Positions 27,222-36,801 of a DNA stretch of 64,000 bases are shown here, one piece after another. Each line of letters begins with the position of its first letter. The first letter of the stretch is position 1. A program made the position numbers and the translations under genes. Source of the DNA: Sinorhizobium sp. A49. Lineage in GTDB: Bacteria; Pseudomonadota; Alphaproteobacteria; Rhizobiales; Rhizobiaceae. The notes under the pieces were generated by a model. That model was given only the letters and a program-made list of their open reading frames with translations. It ran no database searches and had not been told where the DNA came from. The stretch covers positions 84,807 to 148,806 of the forward strand of contig NZ_MUNW01000035.1 of assembly GCF_002002725.1 (NCBI RefSeq), in the 5' to 3' direction.

Positions 27222-28277
27222 CTATTGCAGCGTCGGACGCGGCAGCGGCACCGGCACGTCCGATGGCGGCAAATCGCTTGCGGCATTGCCGATAACCTGC
27301 TCGATGCCTTGCTCGGCAGGCGCTGGCGCCGCGGCACGATAGGCCATGCCAAAGGTCGCATCCTGCTCGGAGGCCGGTGACGGTCCGTTCAGCACCAACG
27401 TGCACGCCTTCGGCAGGTCGGCCATGGTTGTCAGACGGGGCTTCACCGGCTTTTCGCCAGGCTTTTTCTTCGGCTTTGCCCAGGGCTCATCGGTGAACCA
27501 CCAGGCCAGCGACTTGTCGCAGCCATCGCCGGCCGGAACGGCCGCCTGGTCCTTGCAGGTCGACGCCCCCTCGGGGCACTTGATGCGGATGTGGAAATGG
27601 TAGTCGTGGCCATAGATCGGCCTGACCTTGCCCAGCGCCGAGCGGTCGCCGTTCCAGGTGTCGCAGAGCTTCTTCTTGATGGCCGGATTGACGAAGACCC
27701 GCTCGACCTGAGGGTAGCTTGCCGCCAGCATGATCAGCCGTGCATGCGCCGGCGTCCAGATCGACGGATCGACGGTCAGAAACTTGTTCTTTTGCAGCAT
27801 CGACGTCGCGGAGATGTCTTCGCGCTCGCGGCCGGTCAGCGTCCTCTGCGGCATCGGGGTGAGCCAGATATCGGCATCGAGACCGATCTGGTGCGAGGCG
27901 TGACCGGACAGCATCGGGCCGCCGCGCGGCTGCGAGATATCGCCGAGGAGCAGACCGGGCCAGCCGACCTTTTCGGCAGCATCGTGGGAGAACTGCTCGA
28001 TCAGCGCGATCATTTGGGGATGGCCCCAGCGACGGTTGCGCGACAACCGCATCGCCTGCCAGGTCGGGCCATCCGTCGGGATGGCCACGCCGCCAGCAAG
28101 GCAACCCTTCGCGTAGAAACCGTAGGACGAGGGCGCCATCTGCGCCGGCAGTGATTTAGCGCCAAAGAGCGCCTTGGCCGGCGTATCTTCTGCGCTGGCA
28201 ACATCGGCGATCAAGACGCTCGTTCCGAACAAAAGCGCCAGAAGCGCCGAGCCACAGCGTCGTATTGCAGCAACCAT
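27222..28277 (-). CDS. mepA: penicillin-insensitive murein endopeptidase
   Basis: Periplasmic LAS-type metallopeptidase cleaving D-Ala-DAP cross-links. 351 residues from the ATG at 28277 (GGAA box; the frame also has an ATG at 28298). Signal peptide to about VASA (29). Zinc/active-site motifs SGHASHQIGLDADIW and HDYHFHIRIKCP are intact. The C-terminal 90 residues are Lys/Pro-rich and variable. Confidence 0.94.
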   Translation of the reverse strand: MVAAIRRCGSALLALLFGTSVLIADVASAEDTPAKALFGAKSLPAQMAPSSYGFYAKGCLAGGVAIPTDGPTWQAMRLSRNRRWGHPQMIALIEQFSHDAAEKVGWPGLLLGDISQPRGGPMLSGHASHQIGLDADIWLTPMPQRTLTGREREDISATSMLQKNKFLTVDPSIWTPAHARLIMLAASYPQVERVFVNPAIKKKLCDTWNGDRSALGKVRPIYGHDYHFHIRIKCPEGASTCKDQAAVPAGDGCDKSLAWWFTDEPWAKPKKKPGEKPVKPRLTTMADLPKACTLVLNGPSPASEQDATFGMAYRAAAPAPAEQGIEQVIGNAASDLPPSDVPVPLPRPTLQ

Positions 28278-28499
28278 GTCCAATTCCGTTCCGTTCATTC
28301 CCCAACGGCGAACCGCACCGGCAGTGGGTGCGAGATGCCCGATATCCCCTGATCCTAAGGTGCTGCCTTTGCCTCAGCCTTGCGGATCACCGGGATGTGA
28401 CGCAAAAATTTCGCCTGATTTGCGGCGGCGCCTGTCATTTGGCCCGATTTCGCCTATTCTCTCGCAAAAGAACGTTGAAATATAAGGGGTACCGGCTGG

Positions 28500-30359
28500 A
28501 TGCCAAACTTCTGCAGGACCGTAAAACCTGGCATGGCGGCGTCGTTTCTGACAGCGGCGCTTCTTTTCCTTCCTCCTGCATCGCATGCTGAAGAACAGCC
28601 GGTCTGGCGCAATGGCACGTCGTCGATCGGCGAGCCCAAACACAAGGACGGCTTCGCCCGCTTCGACTACGTCAATCCGGATGCCCCGAAAGGCGGAGAA
28701 TTGCAGCTGTCGGAGACCGGCACGTTCGACACGTTCAACCCCATCCTCGCCAAAGGCGAAGCGGCGACCGGCGTTTCCTCCCTTGTCTTCGATACGCTCT
28801 TGAAATCCGCCGAGGATGAAATCACCACCGCATACGGCCTGCTTGCCGAGGGCGTGTCCTATCCCGACGATATCTCGTCAGCCACGTTTCGCCTGCGCGC
28901 TGAGGCCAAGTGGGCGGATGGCATGCCGGTAACGCCTGAGGATGTCATCTATTCCCTCAACATGGTGAAGGAGCACAATCCGCTCTTGTCGAACTATTAC
29001 CGCCATGTGGTTTCGGCGGAAAAGACCGGCGAGCGCGACGTTACCTTCCGCTTCGACGAGAAGAACAACCACGAATTGCCGAACATTCTCGGTCAGTTCC
29101 CGATCGTTCCGAAGCATTGGTGGGAAGGACAGGACGCCAAGGGCAACAAGCGTGATATCGCCCGCACGACGCTGGAGCCAGTCATGGGTTCCGGCCCCTA
29201 CAGGATCGCTTCTTTCCAGCCGGGCGGCTCGATCCGCTTCGAGCTCAGGGACGACTATTGGGGCAAGAACCTCAACGTCAATGTCGGACAGCACAATTTC
29301 CGCACGATCAACTACGCGTTCTTCGGCGACAGGAACGTGCAGTTCGAGGCCTTCCGCGCCGGCAATGTCGATTTCTACCAGGACAGTAGCGCAAGCCATT
29401 GGGCGACAGCCTATGACTTTCCGGCCATGAAGGACGGCCGCGTGATCCGCGAGGAGATCGAGAATCCATTGCGCGCAACCGGGATCATGCAGGCACTGGT
29501 GCCGAACATGCGCCGCGAGAAATTTAGGGATCAGCGGGTGCGCGAGGCGCTGAACTACGCCTTCGACTTCGAGGATCTGAACCGCAATCTCGCCTATAAC
29601 GCCTATCAGCGCGTCGACAGCTATTTCTGGGGCACCGAGCTTGCCTCCTCCAACCTTCCCGAAGGCCGTGAAAAGGAAATCCTGGAGGAACTGAAGGACA
29701 AGGTTCCGCCCGAAGTCTTCACCACGCCCTATACCAACCCCATCAATGGCGACCCGCAGAAGGTGCGCACCAACTTGCGCAAGGCGCTCGACCTGTTCAA
29801 GGAGGCGGGCTACGAACTCAAGGGCAACCGGTTGGTGAACACCAAGACCGGCGAACCCTTCTCCTTCGAGCTGCTTCTGTCCAATCCGTCCTTCGAGCGC
29901 ACGGTCACGCCGTTCATCAACAGCGTCAAGAAGATTGGCATCGATGCCCGCATCCGCACCGTCGACGATTCGCAATACACCAATCGCGTCAGAAGCTTCG
30001 ACTATGACATGATCTACGGCATCTGGGCGCAAACACTGGTGCCCGGCAACGAACAGATCGATTACTGGGGTTCGGGCTCGGTCGACCAGCCGGGATCGAG
30101 AAACTATGTCGGCATTGCCGATCCGGCGATCGACGAGTTGATCCGCAGGATAATCTTCGCACCAAACCGCGAAGAGCTGGTAGCGACGACACGGGCGCTC
30201 GACCGCGTCCTGCTCGCCCATCACTATGTCGTGCCGCTGTTCTACTCCAAGGCGATCCGCGTCGCCTACTGGAACCACCTCGCCCACCTTAAGGAGTTGC
30301 CCTATTACGGCACCGGCTTCCCGGACGCTTGGTGGTCGAAAAACGCCACGGCCAAATGA
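28500..30359 (+). CDS. yejA: extracellular solute-binding protein of a Yej-type peptide ABC transporter
   Basis: Periplasmic binding protein of the SBP family 5 (peptide/microcin C type), 619 residues, with a signal peptide ending near SHAE. Motifs FARFDYVNPDAPKGGEL and YEKNP-like regions fit YejA. It heads yejABEF; 182 bp separate it from yejB. In S. meliloti, YejABEF imports nodule peptides and protects bacteroids from them, so a role in uptake of host or microbial peptides is a reasonable inference here. Confidence 0.92.
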   Translation: MPNFCRTVKPGMAASFLTAALLFLPPASHAEEQPVWRNGTSSIGEPKHKDGFARFDYVNPDAPKGGELQLSETGTFDTFNPILAKGEAATGVSSLVFDTLLKSAEDEITTAYGLLAEGVSYPDDISSATFRLRAEAKWADGMPVTPEDVIYSLNMVKEHNPLLSNYYRHVVSAEKTGERDVTFRFDEKNNHELPNILGQFPIVPKHWWEGQDAKGNKRDIARTTLEPVMGSGPYRIASFQPGGSIRFELRDDYWGKNLNVNVGQHNFRTINYAFFGDRNVQFEAFRAGNVDFYQDSSASHWATAYDFPAMKDGRVIREEIENPLRATGIMQALVPNMRREKFRDQRVREALNYAFDFEDLNRNLAYNAYQRVDSYFWGTELASSNLPEGREKEILEELKDKVPPEVFTTPYTNPINGDPQKVRTNLRKALDLFKEAGYELKGNRLVNTKTGEPFSFELLLSNPSFERTVTPFINSVKKIGIDARIRTVDDSQYTNRVRSFDYDMIYGIWAQTLVPGNEQIDYWGSGSVDQPGSRNYVGIADPAIDELIRRIIFAPNREELVATTRALDRVLLAHHYVVPLFYSKAIRVAYWNHLAHLKELPYYGTGFPDAWWSKNATAK

Positions 30360-30541
30360 AGCCCTTGCGCTCCGAAGCCGTCTCGATTCCAAATGCAAAA
30401 AACGAATCACTGAAAACGAATATAGGCCCGGCTTGGGCCTGGAAGCCGCAAGGAGACGTGAGGATTGAAACACAATAGGGCGCACGCCGACGCTTCGCGG
30501 GTCCGGGCCACCGGCAACACGTCGATCGAGAGGCTGGCCTG

Positions 30542-31624
30542 ATGGGTGCCTATATCCTGCGTCGCCTGCTTCTGATGATCCCGACGATCGTCGGCATCAT
30601 GGCGATTTCCTTCACCGTCATCCAATTCGCACCGGGCGGACCGGTCGAACAGGTGATCTCCGACCTGACGAACGCCGGCGGCTCGGACCGCCTCAGCGGC
30701 AGCGGCGGCGACCTGATGCAGGCCGGTGGCGAACAGGGCGGCCAGTACCGCGGTGCCCAGGGGCTCGACCCGGAATTCATCGCCAAGCTCGAAAAGCAGT
30801 TCGGCTTCGACAAGCCGCCGCTCGAACGCTTCGGCACGATGATGTGGGACTATATCCGCTTCGATTTCGGCGAGAGCTTCTTCCGCAACACCTCGGTCAT
30901 CGATCTCATCAAGGAGAAGATGCCGGTCTCGATCTCGCTCGGGGTTTGGATCCTCCTGTTCTCCTACGCGATTTCGATCCCGCTCGGCATCAAGAAGGCG
31001 GTGTCTGATGGATCGACCTTCGACGTGTGGACATCCGGAATCATCATCGTCGGCTATGCCGTTCCGAGCTTCCTTTTCGGCATCCTCCTGATCGTCGTCT
31101 TTGCCGGCGGATCGTTCCTCGACTGGTTTCCGCTGCGCGGCATCGTCTCGGATAATTTCTGGCAGTTGCCCTGGTGGCAGAAGATCCTCGACTATTTCTG
31201 GCATATGACACTGCCGCTGATCACGCTCCTGCTTTCGGCTTTTGCAACGACGACGCTGCTGACCAAAAATTCGTTCATCGACGAGATCAAGAAGCAATAT
31301 GTCACGACGGCACGCGCCAAGGGTCTGAACGACCGTCAGGTGCTCTACGGCCACGTCTTCCGCAACGCGATGCTGATCATCATCGCCGGGTTCCCGAGCG
31401 CCTTCATTTCGGCCTTCTTCACCGGTTCGCTGTTGATCGAGTACATCTTCTCGCTCGATGGCCTCGGCCGGCTCGGTTATGATTCCGTCGTCAAGCGCGA
31501 CTATCCGATCGTCTTTGCGACGCTGTTCATCTTCTCGCTGATGGGACTGGTCGTCAGCCTGCTCTCCGACCTGATCTATACCTGGGTCGATCCGCGTATC
31601 GACTTCGAGCGGAGGGACGTGTGA
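30542..31624 (+). CDS. yejB: peptide ABC transporter permease YejB
   Basis: Inner membrane permease of 360 residues, binding-protein-dependent transport family (OppB type). [19 protein letters not shown] start, about six helices, and the EAA-like loop [22 protein letters not shown] that contacts the ATPase. The extra hydrophilic insertion after the first helix (residues about 35-75, Gly-rich) is usual for YejB. Its stop overlaps the start of yejE. Confidence 0.93.
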   Translation: MGAYILRRLLLMIPTIVGIMAISFTVIQFAPGGPVEQVISDLTNAGGSDRLSGSGGDLMQAGGEQGGQYRGAQGLDPEFIAKLEKQFGFDKPPLERFGTMMWDYIRFDFGESFFRNTSVIDLIKEKMPVSISLGVWILLFSYAISIPLGIKKAVSDGSTFDVWTSGIIIVGYAVPSFLFGILLIVVFAGGSFLDWFPLRGIVSDNFWQLPWWQKILDYFWHMTLPLITLLLSAFATTTLLTKNSFIDEIKKQYVTTARAKGLNDRQVLYGHVFRNAMLIIIAGFPSAFISAFFTGSLLIEYIFSLDGLGRLGYDSVVKRDYPIVFATLFIFSLMGLVVSLLSDLIYTWVDPRIDFERRDV

Positions 31625-32766
31625 TGAACACCGTCACCACTGCCCCTGCACAGGCTGCCGCTCCACCGCGCGGCTGGCTATCACCGGTGAACAAACGGCG
31701 ATGGCAGAATTTCAAGGCGAACCGGCGCGGCTACTGGTCGCTCTGGATTTTCCTTCTGCTGTTCGTGCTCAGCATGTTTGCCGAATTCATTGCCAACGAC
31801 CGGCCGATCATCGCCTCCTACAAGGGCGAGATCCTGTTTCCCGCGGTGGTCGATTATCCGGAAGAGAAGTTCGGCGGCTTCCTGGCCGAGACAGACTTCC
31901 GCTCGGATTTCATCCGCGACGAGATCGAGGCCAACGGCTGGATGGTCTGGCCGCCGATCCGTTACTCCTACCAGACGGTCAACTCGAACATTCCGCATTC
32001 GGCACCGACAAGACCCTTCTGGCTGATGAGCAAGGACGAGCGTTGCTCGGCCTATCCGGAAGGTTCGGCCGACCGCAACTGCATCGCCGGCAATCTCAAC
32101 TGGCTCGGCACCGACGACCAGGCACGCGACGTGACGGCGCGCATGATCTACGGCTTCCGCATCTCGGTGCTGTTCGGACTGATTCTCACCATCGCCTCGG
32201 CTATCATCGGCGTGACGGCCGGCGCGGTGCAGGGCTATTTCGGCGGTTGGACCGACCTCCTGATGCAGCGCTTCATCGAGATCTGGTCGTCGATGCCGGT
32301 GCTCTACATTCTCCTGATCATCGCCGCGATCCTGCCTCCGGGCTTCTTCATCCTGCTCGCCATCATGCTGCTCTTCTCGTGGGTCGGCTTCGTCGGCGTG
32401 GTGCGCGCCGAGTTCCTGCGGGCGCGCAACTTCGAATATGTGAATGCAGCCCGCGCGCTTGGCGTCGGCAACGGCACGATCATGTACCGGCACCTCTTGC
32501 CGAATGCGATGGTGGCAACGCTCACCTTCCTGCCGTTCATCCTGTCGGGCTCGATCACCACGCTGACCTCGCTCGACTTCCTCGGCTTCGGCATGCCGCC
32601 TGGCTCACCTTCCCTTGGCGAAATGATCGCGCAGGGCAAATCCAACCTGCAGGCCCCCTGGCTCGGGCTGACGGCCTTCTGCGTGATGTCGTTGATGCTG
32701 TCGCTGCTGATCTTCGTCGGCGAAGCGACCCGCGATGCCTTCGATCCGAGAAAGACATTCCGGTGA
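31624..32766 (+). CDS. yejE: peptide ABC transporter permease YejE
   Basis: Second permease (OppC type) of 380 residues. One N-terminal helix, a large periplasmic segment (about 60-165) and five further helices, with the ATPase-contact loop FEYVNAARALGVGNGTIMYRH. The ATG at 31624 overlaps the yejB TGA and has a GGAGG box; a GTG one codon earlier is possible. Confidence 0.93.
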   Translation: MNTVTTAPAQAAAPPRGWLSPVNKRRWQNFKANRRGYWSLWIFLLLFVLSMFAEFIANDRPIIASYKGEILFPAVVDYPEEKFGGFLAETDFRSDFIRDEIEANGWMVWPPIRYSYQTVNSNIPHSAPTRPFWLMSKDERCSAYPEGSADRNCIAGNLNWLGTDDQARDVTARMIYGFRISVLFGLILTIASAIIGVTAGAVQGYFGGWTDLLMQRFIEIWSSMPVLYILLIIAAILPPGFFILLAIMLLFSWVGFVGVVRAEFLRARNFEYVNAARALGVGNGTIMYRHLLPNAMVATLTFLPFILSGSITTLTSLDFLGFGMPPGSPSLGEMIAQGKSNLQAPWLGLTAFCVMSLMLSLLIFVGEATRDAFDPRKTFR

Positions 32767-34403
32767 GCGCAACGATGACCGACCCCATTCTCTCCGTCCG
32801 TGATCTGTCGGTCGCCTTCCACCAGGGCGGCAACACCTCGCTTGCGGTCGACAGCATTTCCTTCGACATCAAGCGCGGCGAAACGGTTGCGCTCGTCGGC
32901 GAGTCCGGCTCCGGCAAATCGGTGTCCGCCAACTCGATCCTGAAGCTGTTGCCCTACCCTTCCGCCAGCCATCCGGGCGGCGAAATCCACTTCAACGGCA
33001 AGGACCTCCTGAAAGCGAGCGATGCGGAGTTGCGCCAGGTGCGCGGCAACGACATCACGATGATCTTCCAGGAGCCGATGACGTCGCTCAATCCGCTGCA
33101 TCCGATCGAGCGACAGATCGGCGAGATCCTCGAGCTGCACCAGGGGCTCGAAGGCGCTGCCGCCCGCACGCGCATTCTCGAACTCCTGAACCAGGTCGGC
33201 ATTCGCGAACCGGAGAAGAGGCTTGGCGCCTATCCGCACGAGCTTTCCGGCGGTCAGCGCCAGCGCGTGATGATTGCCATGGCTCTTGCCAACCGGCCGG
33301 AGCTGTTGATTGCCGACGAGCCGACGACGGCGCTCGACGTCACCGTGCAGGCGCAGATCCTTGAGCTGCTCAAGAAACTCAAGGACGAACACGGCATGTC
33401 GATGCTGTTTATCACCCATGACCTCGGCATCGTGCGCAAGATCGCCGACCGCGTCTGCGTGATGACCAAGGGCAAGATCGTCGAGACCGGACCGACCGCC
33501 GAGATCTTTGCCAATCCGCAGCATGCCTATACCCGCCACCTGCTCGCCTCCGAGCCACGGGGCAACCCGCCACCGTCCGACGCCTCCAAGCCGATAGTCA
33601 TGGAAGCTGATGACGTGAAGGTGTGGTTTCCGATCAAGGCAGGGTTCCTGCGCAAGGTCGTCGACCATGTGAAGGCGGTCGATGGCATCGACCTCAAACT
33701 GCGCGCAGGCCAGACGCTCGGCGTCGTCGGCGAATCGGGCTCCGGCAAGACGACGCTGGGGCTGGCGCTGACGCGGTTGATCTCGTCCAAGGGGCGCATC
33801 GCCTTCGTCGGCAAGGACATCGCCGCCTATAGTTTCCGCGAAATGCGGCCGCTTCGAAACCGGATGCAGGTGGTGTTCCAGGACCCTTACGGTTCGCTCA
33901 GCCCACGCATGTCGGTTGCCGACATCATCGCCGAAGGGCTGAAGATCCACGAGAGCGCGCTTTCGGACGACGAGCGCGATGCCCGCGTTGCCGCCGCACT
34001 CGAGGAGGTGGGGCTCGATGCCGCCACCCGCTGGCGCTACCCGCACGAATTCTCCGGCGGCCAGCGCCAACGCGTCGCCATCGCGCGAGCGATGGTGCTG
34101 AAGCCGAAATTCGTGATGCTGGACGAGCCGACGTCAGCGCTCGACATGAGCGTTCAGGCGCAGGTGGTCGACCTGTTGCGCGACCTGCAGCACAAGCACG
34201 ATCTCGCCTATCTCTTCATCAGCCATGACCTCAAAGTGGTGCGGGCGCTGGCCAACGAGATGATCGTCATGCGCATGGGCAAGGTCGTCGAGCAGGGCCC
34301 GGCGGAACGCATCTTCAATGCGCCGCAGGAAGATTACACCAAGGCCCTGATGGCCGCCGCCTTTAACCTCGAAGCCGTCAACCTCACCGCCATCCGCCAA
34401 TAG
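32763..34403 (+). CDS. yejF: peptide ABC transporter ATP-binding protein YejF (two ATPase domains)
   Basis: A fused double ATPase of 546 residues, the equivalent of OppD plus OppF. Each half has Walker A (GESGSGKS and GESGSGKT), the signature SGGQRQRV and a Walker B ([12 protein letters not shown] and [11 protein letters not shown]). It starts either at the GTG overlapping the yejE stop (GTGA) or at the ATG at 32775. The frame is open far upstream inside yejE; that part is not real. A hydroxyacid dehydrogenase gene follows after 10 bp. Confidence 0.94.
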   Translation: MSATMTDPILSVRDLSVAFHQGGNTSLAVDSISFDIKRGETVALVGESGSGKSVSANSILKLLPYPSASHPGGEIHFNGKDLLKASDAELRQVRGNDITMIFQEPMTSLNPLHPIERQIGEILELHQGLEGAAARTRILELLNQVGIREPEKRLGAYPHELSGGQRQRVMIAMALANRPELLIADEPTTALDVTVQAQILELLKKLKDEHGMSMLFITHDLGIVRKIADRVCVMTKGKIVETGPTAEIFANPQHAYTRHLLASEPRGNPPPSDASKPIVMEADDVKVWFPIKAGFLRKVVDHVKAVDGIDLKLRAGQTLGVVGESGSGKTTLGLALTRLISSKGRIAFVGKDIAAYSFREMRPLRNRMQVVFQDPYGSLSPRMSVADIIAEGLKIHESALSDDERDARVAAALEEVGLDAATRWRYPHEFSGGQRQRVAIARAMVLKPKFVMLDEPTSALDMSVQAQVVDLLRDLQHKHDLAYLFISHDLKVVRALANEMIVMRMGKVVEQGPAERIFNAPQEDYTKALMAAAFNLEAVNLTAIRQ

Positions 34404-34413
34404 AGTTGTCGCA

Positions 34414-35373
34414 ATGTCCGCCAAAAGCCCCGTCATCGTCGATCTGAAGTTCATCCCGGAAGAGGTGGAAGTTGCCCTGAAGGGCGCCTTCCCGGATCGC
34501 GAGGTGATCAACCGCGCCGACGCCATCCATGACAATCGCGACCTCGCCGGCATCGACTATGCGGTGGTGTGGAAATCGGCACCGGACCTCTTCGACAGGG
34601 CGCCCGATCTCAAGGTTGTTTTCTCCGGCGGCGCCGGCGTCGACCATGTGCTGACGTTGCCGGGGTTGCCGGAGGTGCCGCTTGTTCGTTTCGTCGATCG
34701 CAGCCTGACGACCCGCATGAGCGAATGGGTGGTGATGCAGTGCCTGATGCATCTGCGCCAGCACCGGTCCTATGAAGCGTTTGCCGAAAAGCGGGAATGG
34801 CAGGATCTCTCCCAACCTGAAGCAGCGGATGTCACCGTCGGCATCATGGGCATGGGCGTGCTCGGCCAGGATGCGGCCCGCAAGCTTTCGGTCATGGGCT
34901 TCAACGTGATCGGCTGGTCGCGCAGCAAGAAGGCGGTCGATGGCATCGAGACCTATGGAGGCGACGAACTGGACGCCTTCCTGGCGCGCACCGATTTCCT
35001 GGTCGGCCTGCTGCCACTGACGCCTGAGACCAAGGGAATCTTCAATACCGGGCATTTTGCCAAGCTGAGTCGCAACGGCCCCTTTGGCGCCGCGGTCTTC
35101 ATCAACGGCGGCCGCGGCGGCAGCCAGAACGAAGCCGATATCCTGAGTTCACTCGATGCGGGGATTCTCCACGCGGCCTCCCTCGATGTCTTCGAGCAGG
35201 AGCCGCTTTCGCCGGACAGTCGTTTCTGGCAGATGCCGAATGTCTATGTGACGCCGCATGTCGCCGCATCCTCGGACGTCAAGGCGCTGTTCCGCCACGT
35301 CGAACAGCAGATCGCCCGCCTCGAAAGCGGGCAACCGCTGCAGCATGTCGTCGATAAATTAGCCGGCTATTGA
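34414..35373 (+). CDS. D-2-hydroxyacid dehydrogenase, GhrA-like
   Basis: A 319-residue NAD(P)H-dependent reductase most like glyoxylate/hydroxypyruvate reductase A. Rossmann motif GMGVLGQDAARKL, the NGGRGGSQNE segment around the catalytic Arg region and the catalytic His in TPHVAASSD. It starts 10 bp after yejF, so it is probably the last gene of the yej transcript; a functional link between peptide import and this enzyme is not known. Tail-to-tail with the NlpC/P60 gene, 12 bp apart. Confidence 0.9.
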   Translation: MSAKSPVIVDLKFIPEEVEVALKGAFPDREVINRADAIHDNRDLAGIDYAVVWKSAPDLFDRAPDLKVVFSGGAGVDHVLTLPGLPEVPLVRFVDRSLTTRMSEWVVMQCLMHLRQHRSYEAFAEKREWQDLSQPEAADVTVGIMGMGVLGQDAARKLSVMGFNVIGWSRSKKAVDGIETYGGDELDAFLARTDFLVGLLPLTPETKGIFNTGHFAKLSRNGPFGAAVFINGGRGGSQNEADILSSLDAGILHAASLDVFEQEPLSPDSRFWQMPNVYVTPHVAASSDVKALFRHVEQQIARLESGQPLQHVVDKLAGY

Positions 35374-35385
35374 GCCTTTGAATTA

Positions 35386-36240
35386 TCAGGGGCGGCGATA
35401 GCCCGTCGGCTGATCGTAGAGCCAGCCAATGCGCTTGATCGAGGCTTCCAGGCCTTCGCGCGCAACGGTCATCGTATGGCCATTGGCGTGGATCAGCGTC
35501 TCGTCGTCTTCCATCAGTGCGACATGTCCCTTCCAGAAGACGAGGTCACCGCGCTTCAGCTCTTCACGCGCAATCGGCGTTCCCAAGCCAGCCGCCTGCA
35601 TGTCGGAATCGCGCGGTGCAAGCTTGCCGACCATCATCATCGACAGTTGCACCAGGCCGGAACAATCGATGCCGAAACCGGACCGTCCACCCCAGAGATA
35701 GGGGGTTTCGACGAAGCGGGCGGCGACCGAGACATAGTCTCCCGCAACGACGCTACCGACCTCGACGCAATGATTGGCGATCACCGCCTGGCCGCCGTCG
35801 AGCAGGAAGTAACGGGTGCCGCGGGTCTCGCGCTCGTCGACGACGGTCAGGCGGCTGCCCATCGACAACGGATAGACGGTCGGAAAGCGCAGGTCATGAC
35901 CGGAGTAAACGAAAGTGCGCGGTGCCGAGACGATATGCGTCGGGCTTTTGACCACGGGTGCCAGGCAATATTCCGGAAGGTAGCCGACATAGCCGTCGAG
36001 ATCGGCCTTCACCCAGCACCAGCTCTCGTTGGTATCGAGCACGCGAACCGATTCGCCGAGCAGCAGTTCGGTATCGCTGCCGCAGGCAAGATCGGGCTTT
36101 GCCCTGAGCGGGGTCACTGGCACCGAGACACGGGCAACGCTTCCCTCCACATAGCGCTCGGCGTCGACGACACCGCGAAGGCGGCTTTCTGCGAGGTCGG
36201 CTCGATAGGCATTCAGGCGGCGATCGGGAAGTGTCGACAT
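35386..36240 (-). CDS. NlpC/P60 (C40) cell-wall hydrolase with SH3 domain
   Basis: A 284-residue DL-endopeptidase-type protein: N-terminal bacterial SH3 region (about 35-100), then an NlpC/P60 domain with catalytic Cys193 (GIDCSGLVQ), His239 (WKGHVALM) and third residue His251 (LIHANG). No signal peptide is visible, as is usual for this family in Hyphomicrobiales. It follows the MarR gene by 6 bp and lies downstream of a leucyl aminopeptidase, so all three could be one transcript. Confidence 0.92.
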   Translation of the reverse strand: MSTLPDRRLNAYRADLAESRLRGVVDAERYVEGSVARVSVPVTPLRAKPDLACGSDTELLLGESVRVLDTNESWCWVKADLDGYVGYLPEYCLAPVVKSPTHIVSAPRTFVYSGHDLRFPTVYPLSMGSRLTVVDERETRGTRYFLLDGGQAVIANHCVEVGSVVAGDYVSVAARFVETPYLWGGRSGFGIDCSGLVQLSMMMVGKLAPRDSDMQAAGLGTPIAREELKRGDLVFWKGHVALMEDDETLIHANGHTMTVAREGLEASIKRIGWLYDQPTGYRRP

Positions 36241-36246
36241 GTCAAC

Positions 36247-36624
36247 TCACTTAGGCTGTTTGCGGCCCTGATCAATGATCAGATCGCCGAATTTTTCAAG
36301 ATAAAGAGCACCGTCAACTGTCCTTTTGATGACGACATTGCGTCTATCGCGGTCATCGCGGACGCGATCGACGAGGCCGAGGGCACCCATGGTATCGAGC
36401 GCGCGCGTGATGACCGGCTTGGTGACGCCAAGCGTCGCGGCAAGGCCACGAACCGTGTGCGGCGGTGGCACAAGATAGATCTGCAGAAGGATCGCCATCT
36501 GGCGCAGCGTCAGATCTCGACCATCGACCCGAACCTGTTCCAGCGAAACGGTGTGCCAGAGCCCAAGGGCCTGGGAGGGCGTAAGCTCGACCGGCAATGG
36601 CAACTCCTGCACAGCCGCATGCAC
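36247..36624 (-). CDS. MarR-type winged-helix regulator
   Basis: A 125-residue small DNA-binding protein with a winged helix (LTLRQMAILLQIYLVPPPHTVRGLAATLG as two helices, then VTKPVITRALDTM as recognition helix). It lacks the long terminal helices of full MarR proteins. Placed between an aminopeptidase and a cell-wall hydrolase. The likely start is the GTG at 36624, which lies inside a dispersed repeat, and no good ribosome binding site is seen, so the start is uncertain. Confidence 0.8.
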   Translation of the reverse strand: MHAAVQELPLPVELTPSQALGLWHTVSLEQVRVDGRDLTLRQMAILLQIYLVPPPHTVRGLAATLGVTKPVITRALDTMGALGLVDRVRDDRDRRNVVIKRTVDGALYLEKFGDLIIDQGRKQPK

Positions 36625-36700
36625 CTCAGACCGGATTCGGCTCGGGGAATCATGCGGACAGTCAAAGGGCTACAGCGACCACTGCGCTTCTAATGGGCGC
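36615..36700 (+). repeat. dispersed intergenic repeat, copy D
   Basis: CCGCATG (36615-36621) pairs with CATGCGG (36651-36657). Between them lies CCTCAGACCGGATTCG (36624-36639), 14/16 identical to copy B, and AATCATGC at 36648-36655. The element continues with AGTCAAAGGGCTACAGCGACC and a degenerate GCGC hairpin ending near 36700. Its left part overlaps the first codons of the MarR gene. Confidence 0.75.
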
Positions 36701-36801
36701 CTGATGCTGCGGTGGTCTGCAACCATAGCCGCGGACCGTTACGCAAGCGTTTCTTTTTTGGCGACCGGCGCATGTCAGCGTCGGTCGCCAGCCTTCGCGT
36801 G

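Noticed and set aside
31701..32762. N-terminal extension of the YejF reading frame
   Set aside because: The extension lies wholly inside yejE in another frame and is not ABC ATPase-like; the start is placed at the yejE stop instead.
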